A stretch of DNA of 14,048 nt. Source: Monoraphidium neglectum. Its lineage: Eukaryota; Chlorophyta; Chlorophyceae; Sphaeropleales; Selenastraceae. Positions 1 through 7,427 of this stretch are shown one piece after another. The translations under genes were made by a program, and so were the position numbers. The notes beneath the pieces were generated by a model that searched no databases, was not told where the DNA came from, and saw only the letters and a program-made list of their open reading frames with translations. The stretch is from the NCBI RefSeq assembly GCF_000611645.1, contig NW_014012624.1:5755-19802 (forward strand), in the 5' to 3' direction. Position 1 is the stretch's first letter. Every line of letters starts with the position of its first letter.

Positions 1-81
1 GTATCCTGAACACACATAATATACCAAAATAAGCTGACTGATCATTACTAAATCACAGACGCGCACAAGCGCTGCCTTACA
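1..81. other. AT-rich unique sequence left of the satellite
   Basis: This short AT-rich stretch precedes the tandem array. It shows no reading frame, RNA fold or repeat that I can support. It marks the left boundary of the satellite. Confidence 0.5.
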
Positions 82-1068
82 TTGCAGGCGAGGGTGAATC
101 GCAGGTGACGCTGCAATCCCAGGTGAGGGGTTATTGCAGGCGAGGGTGAATCGCAGGTGACGTTGCAATCCCAGGTGAGGGGTTATTGCAGCTGTGGATC
201 AATTGCAGGTGACGCTGCAGTCGCAGGCAAGGGGTGATTGCAGGTGAGGGGCAATTGCAGGTGACGCTGCAATTGCAGGCGAGGGGTGATTGCAGGTGAG
301 GGTGAATCGCAGGTGACGCTGCAAGCCCAGGCGATGGGTTTTTGCAGGTGACGGCCAATCGCAGGTGACAGCGCAATCCCAGGCGAGGGGTGATTGCAGG
401 TGAGGGGCAATTGCAGGTGACAGAGCAATCCCAGGTGAGGAGTTATTGCAGGCGAGGGTGAATCGCAGGTGACGCTGCAATCCCAGGCGAGGAGTTATTG
501 CAGGTGACGGCCAATCGCAGGTGACAGCGCAATCCCAGGCGAGGGGTGATTGCAGGTGAGGGGCAATCGCAGGTGACAGAGCAATCCCAGGTGAGGGGTT
601 TTTGCAGGCAAGGGTAATAAATCGCAGGTGACGCTGCAAGCCCAGGCGATGGGTTTTTGCAGGTGACGGTCAATCGCAGGTGACAGCGCAATCCCAGGCA
701 AGGGGTGATTGCAGGTGAGGGGCAATCGCAGGTGACAGAGCAATCCCTGGTGAGGAGTTATTGCAGGCGAGGGTGAATCGCAGGTGACAGCGCAATCCCA
801 GGCGAGGGGTTATTGCAGGTGTGGGTCAATCGCAGGTGACGGAGCAAGCCCAGGCGACGGGTGATTGCAGGTGAGGGGCAATCGCAGGTGACGCTGCAAT
901 TGCAGGCGAGGGGTGATTGCAGGTGTGGATCAATTGCAGGTGACGCTGCAATCCCAGGCGAGGGGTTATTGCAGGTGAGAGGCAACCGCAGGTGATGGAT
1001 CCGTCGATTGCATGCGAGGGGTTATTGCAGGTGAGGGGCAATCGCAGGTGATAGATCCGTCGATTGCA
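82..1068. repeat. Minisatellite with 52-bp higher-order unit (17/18/17-bp monomers)
   Basis: The array is built from three related monomers in fixed order: A (ATTGCAGGTGAGGGTGA-like, 17 bp), B (ATCGCAGGTGACGCTGCA, 18 bp) and C (ATCCCAGGCGAGGGGTT, 17 bp). Together they give a 52-bp unit repeated about 19 times, or roughly 57 monomers. All monomers share the core GCAGGTGA or CCAGGYGA. Variants are few: CAGCTGTGG replaces the core near 187, there is a 3-bp insertion near 614, and the last units near 1000-1065 are diverged and carry GATCCGTCGATTG. Because 52 is not a multiple of 3, long frames open in every phase on the minus strand. Those Pro/Ser/Cys/Leu-rich frames are artefacts of the repeat, not genes. 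Homogeneous sequence with few indels suggests recent expansion or gene conversion. Whether it is subtelomeric, pericentromeric or intronic cannot be told from this window. Confidence 0.95.
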
Positions 1069-1086
1069 GGATTAGGATTAGGATTG
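1069..1086. repeat. Short telomere-like GGATTA tract
   Basis: Immediately after the last satellite monomer comes GGATTAGGATTAGGATTG, three copies of a 6-mer close to, but not identical with, plant/algal telomere repeats (TTTAGGG, TTTTAGGG). At 18 bp it could be chance or a slipped remnant. Confidence 0.4.
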
Positions 1087-1769
1087 TTACAGCGTCCCGC
1101 GGTCGCCCGCTCCTGGAGCCATCCAGGCTCATGGGATTGTACAGTAAAGCACCAACGTAGTCGAGGGTGGATTGCAGGTGGGGCAGCCCACCATGCCAGG
1201 ATCGGGCATGGTATAGATGAGGCCGGAGAGCACAAGGGTGTCGCGCCTGGGCATCGGGCGCCCGGACTGGTCACAGCTGTCACGGCGTAGCTGGTGCATG
1301 CGTGCCACATCTCAGAGTGAGGCCCGCTGGGGCCGAGCCTGTGCTGCTCTTGCTCCGCCGCCCAAGCTTGCTGCCTCTGCCCGAAGCTGCCAGTGCTGCT
1401 GTGTCCATCCATCTCTAAGCATGTGCGAAGGGCCCTCTGCTGCTGGCACCCGCCGGGCAAGCGGGCACCAGCTGCCATAGGTGACCTCGGGATGTGGGAG
1501 CTTACAGCGGCCTGGGCCCAGCCTGGCGGGGCTGGGCCGCCTTTGGGTACCACAGAGCCAATGAGGGAGCCGGCAGCAACGCTGCTGGCACAAGCGCAGG
1601 GCCAAACACCAGGCAATGCATCCGCCCAGCTGCCAGGCAGGCGAGCAGCTGGGCGGAGCCCAACAGTCCGGGGCCCTCAACGCGCGTGACAAGGAGGGGA
1701 AAACCGCGCCCCACGCACCTGGGAGAGGGGGACACCCATGCCCTGGAGAAAGCCCTCAACCAGCCCCAG
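1087..1769. other. No recognisable gene; possibly 5' part of degraded element
   Basis: Several open frames exist on both strands but none shows a known motif or splice-bounded coding pattern. One isolated satellite-like monomer (GGATTGCAGGTGGGGCAGCC) lies near 1168, suggesting the array once extended further right. Since an RNase H fossil follows on the plus strand, part of this stretch may be decayed retrotransposon sequence. I could not find reverse-transcriptase motifs in it. Confidence 0.3.
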
Positions 1770-2115
1770 CTTCTGGCGTATGACGCTGACTCCTTAGTCT
1801 ACAGTGATGGGAATGTGTTGAAGGAGACGGGGCAGGGCACCTCTTGCAACAGGGGGGCTGAAGGCAAAACCATTGCCATGGGCGCGGGCAACCACATCCC
1901 TGCCCTGCTGGCGGGTGGGAAGCATCAAGACATAGCGAATGACCAGCGGGACCCGGAACTGCGTGAACAACATCACCAACAGAGCAGAACCAAGCGCCAT
2001 ATAATTGGCCAGCAGCACGTTGTTGACCGTCTTTCGGCGTCCACGGTGACGCACCTTCTGCGCAAGCTCTTGCGCGCGCTAGGGTGCCTGACGCTTCGCT
2101 ATCCAGCTCCCACTT
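1770..2115 (+). mobile_element. Decayed RNase H domain of a non-LTR (LINE-type) retrotransposon
   Basis: The plus strand reads LVYSDGNVLKETGQG from about 1794, matching the first strand of LINE RNase H domains, where an aspartate follows a V-Y-T/S pattern (Asp at 1806). GAGNHIPA near 1887 matches the usual GAGVY-P pattern. In another frame 1948-1989 reads GTRNCVNNITNRAE, the conserved N-R-A-E helix with the catalytic Glu at 1987. That frame then hits TAA at 2002. The first frame resumes with HVVDRLSAS (Asp at 2025), which could correspond to the third catalytic Asp. The frameshift, the stop and the short Glu-Asp spacing show a dead copy. The family assignment rests on remembered motif patterns, not on an alignment. 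The enzyme would have removed RNA from the RNA/DNA hybrid during retrotransposition. Confidence 0.5.
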
Positions 2116-2930
2116 GGCGCGGCTGAAGGGGGGGACGGGGCCCTACTCACACGGTATTTGCAGAGGTGTCGCTGCGATAAAAGCGGCGCTGTGTTTGCTC
2201 ACTCGGCATGCGGAAGTCTGGCGCCGTGCTCGAGAACGTCTACAGCACGGGCAAGCAGGATGCGTAGACGCCCCGCCGCATGCTGTGGGCGGCCCGATGG
2301 AGCGGCTGATGGCAGCGGTGCGGTGCTGGCGACGTGCGGTGGCGCGCTCGGCGGCGTCGGAACGGGCGCGTCGTGTTTGTGCCTCATATTGACCTCTTCT
2401 GCTGGCTGCCCTTACGGCCCTGCCGCCCGCCTTGTTTGAGTGTTAAGCTTGGGTCGTGCGGTGGTTGCCTCCTTGCTAATTTTGGTTGTGTATGCCGTGG
2501 ACGCTTCTGTTGGGTGCCCTATTCCTCCATTCTTGGTTGGGTCTGACTGGGGGCGGCGGGTTGATCGCTCGTCTTATCGCCTGGCAGGAGTGGTCCTGTG
2601 TTTGGTTCAATAAAGCTCTCAAGTTCCCCTTCCTCTTCTGGCTTCTCAGGGCTACGGCGGCGCCAGCTGCGCTGCTGGCAGCCCAAGGGCAGGCAGTGCA
2701 GGGCAAAGAGCAATGTCATTAAGCAAGGGTTTGCACGCCGCAGGCCTGAACAAGGCCCTGAGCCTTGGATGTGTTGAGGATGTCAGTTTATCGTTCAATG
2801 GTCATCATTCTACACGTCCCTCTGCCCCTGTAGTATGTACGTAAACGTGGCAGCAGTCTCATCATCTCAAGTTTGACCGTTTTAAGTGATCTGAATGCCG
2901 CATGTTCCTGACTTTACAAAGAAGATGGTC
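2116..2930. other. Probable 3' portion of the dead retroelement, then intergenic DNA
   Basis: No intact gene is seen. Near 2260-2320 a frame reads a C-C-G-R-P-D-G cluster that loosely resembles the Cys-rich end of some algal LINE ORF2 proteins, but this is weak. AATAAA lies at 2609-2614 within a T-rich stretch and could be the 3' processing signal of that element. From about 2720 the base composition becomes AT-richer and has no long frame, as expected for the upstream region of the kinase-like gene. Confidence 0.3.
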
Positions 2931-2934
2931 GGTG

Positions 2935-2960
2935 TTTATATGCATGCCTTTGATTATAAG
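2935..2960 (+). promoter_or_regulatory. Candidate TATA region of the kinase-like gene
   Basis: TTTATATG (2935-2942) and ATTATAAG (2953-2960) are the two best TATA-like strings upstream of the chosen start codon at 3060. A start site 25-35 nt downstream would leave a 5' leader of about 70-95 nt. No other element was recognised. Confidence 0.3.
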
Positions 2961-3059
2961 ACGCACACCTGATCACCTTGCCCATGCTCTGGTTCCTTGC
3001 GTCCAGCCCTCGCGCCAATCCTGAGCGCATGTAGAGTCTTGATTCAGCGTATTTCGACC

Positions 3060-4130
3060 ATGATGGAATCTGCGGGTGCACTGGAGGCAGCAGCAGGAGG
3101 AACGTCTACGATCAGCGCGCCGCAGCGGCGCCTGAAGAACGTGACGCGCACTGTGGAGTGCAAGCTCAGAGATCTGCTTCAGCCGTGGATCGCACAACGC
3201 TCTAATATAGAGACTCTGTCGGAGTTCCTGTCGACGGGCGTCGCGCCAGAGCCCGGCGCAGCCGTCAAACCGCTCTTCCACTACAACGCCGCAGAGGGCG
3301 TCCTGCGGGTGGCACCCCTTACAGTGCTGCAGCTTGCTTGCGGCGGTGACTTCAGCACCCTGGAGCTGCCCAGCAAGATCGGCCCCAATGGTGTTGGCCG
3401 GGGCCTGAAGGCAGTGTTTGGCGGCGCTGAGCTGGACGTGCAGTGCCGAGGAGCGCTCGGCGCTGCGGTGCGGCTTGGACTACCGGAGTCCTTCTGTGGG
3501 CCGGTGAGCAGCAGGGCGACTGGTAGAGTGGACTCGGCACTAGTACAGGTCCAGCAGGTCGATCACGAAGCGCCCTCTACAGTATGGACGCTTGCTGCAA
3601 CGAAAGTGCAAGAATATGCCGACACTAATGCAGACATCGGCTTGCCTTGGTGCACGCAGGCGGTGAGCGCGGGCAGCAAGCATGTGGAGGTGTTCATGCG
3701 GCTTCGGGTGTCGGCAGACTGGGCAAAGCGGCCAGATGAGCTGCAGTCTGCGCTGCAGGCAGCGCTGGGTGTCGGCGAGGGAGAGCAGGAAGTGCCGGCA
3801 GACGAGCAGGCAGCTGCAGAGGAGCTAGCATCGCCACAGGTAAGCCGTACAGCACGACGTTCTGGCAACGAGACACAGTGCGTTCGCGGAATTGCTGGGG
3901 CAGCGACTGCGTGTCTTGTATAGACGCAACAGCGGTGCTTCATCATCCATGCATGCCCTTGTGCATAACGCAGCGCACAGTCTTTGAGCGCATAGCCTTT
4001 GAGCGCATCTGCTGACCCCATTTGCTTCCACGACCCACTGGCAACTTTGCAGCAAGACAGTGCCCTCAAAAAGCGCAAACGCGGCTTCAGTCGCAGCATT
4101 CTGGAAAAGAGCAGGGTGCATCTGGGGGGC

Positions 4131-4178
<48 letters not shown>

Positions 4179-4300
4179 CACGAGCAGCAGAAGCAGCAGG
4201 AGCAGCCGGAGCAGGAGCAGGAGCAGGAGCGGGAGCGGGAGCGGGAGCGGGAGCGGGAGCGGGAGCGGGAGCGGGAGCGGGAGCGGGAGCGGGAGCAGGT

Positions 4301-4356
<56 letters not shown>

Positions 4357-6507
4357 CAGGACCTAAGAAACACAAGCACCCTGCAGATCAAGGGGCGACG
4401 CAGGGGCAGCAGCGAGACATGGAAGCGCACACACATGCGCTGGGGGTGCGGGCAGCTGTTGGAGTTTCGCACCGTATGGAGAGAGCGCAGCTCCTCGGCC
4501 CCAAGCAGCCGACGCCAGCGCCACGGTCGCCGACGCCACCCCGGCCTGCGCCCGCGTCGCCGTCGCCAGCGCCCAGCCGCCAGCAAGAGGAGCAGCAGGA
4601 GCAGCAGCAGCAGCAGCAGCAGCAGGAGCAGCAGCAGCAGCAGCAGCGGCAGCAGCAGCAGCAGCAGCAAGAGCAAGACTTCGTGCACGCCGTGTTGCAC
4701 AAGTTTCGGGAGATGCTGGAGCCGCGCCTCGCCGACATGGACATCCGCCTTCCGCCACCTGTGCGAGGTGGGGCTAACATTGAGCATGCGCACATGCTTG
4801 ACTGTGCACGGTTGCAAGCCTTCCAGAGCGTGCGCACACGCACATTGAGGTCGCATGAGCATGTTTGCACAACCAAGCGTTGCGGCTGTGTTGGCAGCGC
4901 TGACGATTGATACCTCACCCGCCGGCAGGCACGCTGACCGGCAGCTTCGCCCGCGGCCGGCGCGGTGGCATGCTCCAGCGCGCCCACCCAGCCGACGTCG
5001 ACGAGGCCCTAGCGTCTGCGTCCACACCCGGCGGCGGTGTGGTGGACGGCGGGCAGATGCGGGTTTATTTGCCAGCCGGCCCGGTCCTGGGCGAAGCAGT
5101 AGTCATCAAGGTCCCCATTCCAGTGGTCCCCTGGGTCTTGTCCCCTCTGCAAATGCAGAACCCGCAGGCCCTGAAGGCCGCACCGCCGGGCAGTGCCAGG
5201 GACGTAGACCCTTGGGATGCGTGCGTGCGCCTCGTGCGCGTGCTGGCGGACCTGCCTTATAGCGACTCGTTTGAGCAGCTGGTCGCGATCTGTCCGGAGC
5301 GCTGCGCGCTGCTGTTCCCGCGCGCGCCCGGTGAGTCGCTGGGCGAGCTGCTGGGCCGCTGCGCCCCGCCGCCGCGGCCGCCGGCGGGCGCGGCGCCCGA
5401 GGAGGCGGCGGAGTGGAAGGCCGCAGCGCTGGCGGCGGCGCGGGCGTTCCCATGGCTGGGGCGCGTGAGGGTGGCGCTGCTGCTGGCTGAGGCGCTGGAG
5501 GAGCTGCACGCCCAGGGCGTTGCCCACATGGACATTGCAGCAGGTCAGTTATCTTTACCTGAGTTTCTTAGGACTCATCTGGTGAATGCCTCTTGTGGGG
5601 TATTGTCTCGTGTAATAGGCCATGTCGCAGTGTCATTCATTGTCACTCCCTTGTATTGCACGCACGAACGCATGCGCGCGCGCACGCGCGCGCGTGCACA
5701 CACACACACACACATGCACATGCACACACACATGCGCGTGTGTGCGCGTAAGAGCCGATCCACACAAGCAAGGGCACACAAGCCGACCTGCACACTCCCT
5801 TGGCATCTTCAGGGAACGTGATGGTGCAGCTGCAGCCGCAGCCCAAGGTCACCCTGATTGACTTTGGCTGCTCGAGGGACATCCAGAACGCGCCCAACCG
5901 CCAGGTTGATGCCAGCAGCTACCGCACCAACCACCTCATGGGGACGTACGGCTACATGTGCCCCAGTGAGCGGCATTTCAGAGGGGGGCGCTGGGGGCGA
6001 TTGTTTGATGCTTGTAATGGCCACTTTACGATTTCACCATCCAGCCAGCCCAAGGTGGTTTTGTTTTTGGGGGGGGGGTGACGGAGGCGCAAGGCGCGCC
6101 TTGCTGCTCGTCGGCAAAGCGGCTGCTGGTGAGCAACGCGTCCTGGTGAGGCGGTCCCACCAAGGCTGGGTTGTTGCGGCGTACAAAGCGTAGTTCCATT
6201 TGCGCATGTCCTTTGCACGTGTGGCTCATTAAAGTCGCCGCCACCATCAATGTTTGCGCAGCGTACGCATCTGACAGCAGCGTGCACGTCAAGGCGGATG
6301 TGTATGCCGTTGGCGTGATTATCCTGCGGCTGATGACAGGCCTGCCCGCAACGATGCCAGCCGTCCAGGCCGCAGCAGTGCTGGGCAACGCGCCGGCCGC
6401 AGCAGCCCCGGCTGGGCACGGGCAAGGGCAGGCGGCGGCGGATCCAGCGCAGCTGCTGGCTGCTGCGGCGGGTGGGGCTGCTGGTCCAGACGTGGGTGCC
6501 AAGGAGG

Positions 6508-6538
<31 letters not shown>

Positions 6539-6995
6539 TAGCAGCGGCAGTGGCGGTGGCGGCGGCGGCGGTAGCGCGCAGTCCGGGGCCGCTGCAGCGG
6601 CTGCGGCCGCTGGCGGGCCGTTCCCCGTGGCCGCCGTGTCCGAGCCTGCCAGCCTCGCCGACCCTGGGAAGCGACAGGAGCTGGTGCAGGTGTGGCGGCA
6701 GGCAATTGCGGCCAGTAGCAGCACCCCAGGTGGCGCCCTGTTCAAGTGCGACCGCGCCTGGAGCCCCACCAACCCTAGTGCGCGGGCCGCGGCGCACGCG
6801 GCCTTCCTTGCGCTGTCATCTGTGGCATACATGTGCTTGGAAGCTGAGAGGCTTAAGCGGTGCAGCATGTCTGCCGCATGCAAGCGCCTGCGAGCCGCAC
6901 TTGCGGATGCTGAGAGGCAGCTGGCGGCAGCGCCGGCGGTGGCGCCGGCGGCGGCGCTAGGGGTGACAGTCGTGCCGCCTGACGGGACGCAGTGA
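3060..6995 (+). CDS. Kinase-like protein with polyQ/ER N-terminal region, six exons
   Basis: Inferred exons are 3060-3503, 3660-3839, 4053-4767, 4929-5543, 5813-5965 and 6262-6995. All junctions are GT-AG and the phases match, giving 946 residues. Residues 1-208 match no family I know. A basic KKRKR patch (about residue 215) could be a nuclear signal. Residues 237-309 and 385-416 are Gln/Glu/Arg tracts. The C-terminal half reads as a protein kinase. It has V-V-I-K (Lys507), a hinge-like LLFPRAPGESLGELL, and the catalytic loop HMDIAAGN (Asp648, Asn653), which is formed only when intron 4 is removed. It also has IDFGCS (Asp668), GTYGYMCPT (695-703), DVYAVGV (715-721) and a subdomain XI-like helix (about 886-916). 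The kinase region most resembles plant TKL/receptor-like kinases, but no membrane segment or signal peptide is seen. Odd points are a degenerate Gly loop, no obvious alpha-C Glu, no Arg before the catalytic Asp, CPT in place of APE, and a poly-Gly insert at about 786-808. It may be a weak or pseudo-kinase. Start choice: first in-frame ATG (another follows at once). Confidence 0.8.
3504..3659 (+). other. Stop-free 156-nt intron of the kinase-like gene
   Basis: The donor is GTGAGC and the acceptor is TGCACGCAG, with CTAAT upstream. The length is a multiple of three and the phase is 0 at both ends. The intron contains no stop, so retention would add 52 residues without a frameshift. Its lower GC content and good signals favour an intron. 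Confidence 0.6.
4137..4355 (+). repeat. Exonic CAG / GAGCGG / GAGCAG microsatellites
   Basis: Thirteen pure CAG codons (4137-4175) are followed by mixed Gln/Glu, then 11 GAGCGG hexamers (4227-4292, Glu-Arg dipeptides), then GAGCAG hexamers (4305-4355, Glu-Gln). All are in the reading frame of exon 3. The opposite strand reads as long Leu or Ser/Cys frames, which are artefacts. Confidence 0.95.
4581..4676 (+). repeat. Second exonic CAG-rich tract (poly-Gln/Glu)
   Basis: This tract encodes residues about 385-416 of the kinase-like protein, mostly CAG codons interrupted by GAG and one CGG. It follows a Pro/Ala/Ser-rich linker and precedes a short predicted helix (FVHAVLHKFREMLEPRLADM). Confidence 0.95.
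5668..5750. repeat. 83-bp uninterrupted alternating purine-pyrimidine tract in intron 4
   Basis: A GCGCGCGC block, a CACACACA block and a GCGCGTGTGTGCGCG block run together without breaking purine-pyrimidine alternation. The tract lies inside the 5544-5812 intron of the kinase-like gene. Such sequence favours left-handed Z-DNA under negative supercoiling. Confidence 0.9.
5966..6261 (+). other. Intron 5 of the kinase-like gene, with G10 run
   Basis: The donor GTGAGC follows the A of a split codon, and the acceptor is TTTGCGCAG. Splicing joins CCCA to CGTAC and gives Met-Cys-Pro-Thr-Tyr-Ala. The intron carries a run of ten Gs at 6069-6078 after a T-rich stretch. Confidence 0.7.
6503..6580 (+). 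repeat. GGC-rich tract encoding poly-glycine insert in the kinase C-lobe
   Basis: The tract encodes about ten Gly, a short Ser/Gly break and seven more Gly, followed by an Ala-rich run. It sits between kinase subdomains IX and XI, where a flexible insertion can be tolerated. Confidence 0.9.
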
Positions 6996-7427
6996 ACGGC
7001 AGCTGCAGACGCGTCAACGGTAGCAGATCAGGTGGAGGCAGGGGCAGGTGCGGCATCAGTGGCAACATCAGATGTGTGTCAGGTCGTATGATGACATGCG
7101 TGAGGTTTCTGTCTGTTAGGAAATTATGCTGGCAGCAAGGTGTATCGTTCCTCCCTTGTTATGGCCGTTGCAGGAGCTTGTGTCAATGTCTGAGCTGAAT
7201 GCCTGCATGCTTTGTGACCAGTATGACATTTTCTGGGGCTAACTGACTTTATCTTGGCCAAGCAGGTGTTAGGTGATTGATCACCCAAGTTTCCTAACCA
7301 CCTGTAATCCACAGATCAACTGAACTGAGCGCCCGAGGCTGACAGGGGCTGCACAGAACCGTACGGCCTCTACGGGGTTTAATGCAGGCTCATGTCTTCG
7401 TGGAAGTAAGAGATACATCCAATTGAT
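6996..7427 (+). other. 3' UTR of the kinase-like gene and upstream region of gene 2
   Basis: There is no convincing coding frame. Base composition drops sharply in GC after about 7060, as expected for non-coding DNA. TGTAA at 7303-7307 probably ends the kinase transcript. The remaining 120 bases would hold the start site of the next gene. CCAAT occurs near 7418 but is too close to the ATG to assign. Confidence 0.5.
7303..7307 (+). terminator. Candidate TGTAA poly(A) signal of the kinase-like gene
   Basis: TGTAA is the usual green-algal poly(A) signal. It lies 308 nt after the TGA at 6993-6995, within the normal range of algal 3' UTRs. Confidence 0.5.

Noticed and set aside
131..1041. Long overlapping minus-strand frames rich in Pro, Ser, Cys and Leu
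   Set aside because: They exist in all three phases and simply translate the 52-bp satellite. No start context, splice sites or non-repeat sequence supports a protein.
82..1068. CRISPR-like array
   Set aside because: There are no unique spacers. The monomers are contiguous and related to each other, and the setting is eukaryotic.
1794..2054. Minus-strand frame with hydrophobic segment resembling a membrane protein
   Set aside because: It lies opposite the RNase H motifs on the plus strand, which are far more specific, and the hydrophobic run has no family resemblance.
4022..4848. Plus-strand frames with poly-Ala/Gly and poly-Ser/Arg across the same region
   Set aside because: They are other-frame readings of the same repeats. 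Only the Gln/Glu frame joins neighbouring exons with correct phase.
3563..5027. Long minus-strand frames with poly-Leu, poly-Cys/Ser and poly-Ala runs
   Set aside because: They are the antisense of CAG and GAG repeats in exon 3 of the kinase-like gene.
3060..6995. Receptor-like kinase with ectodomain and membrane span
   Set aside because: No signal peptide or hydrophobic segment long enough for a membrane span was found before the kinase region.
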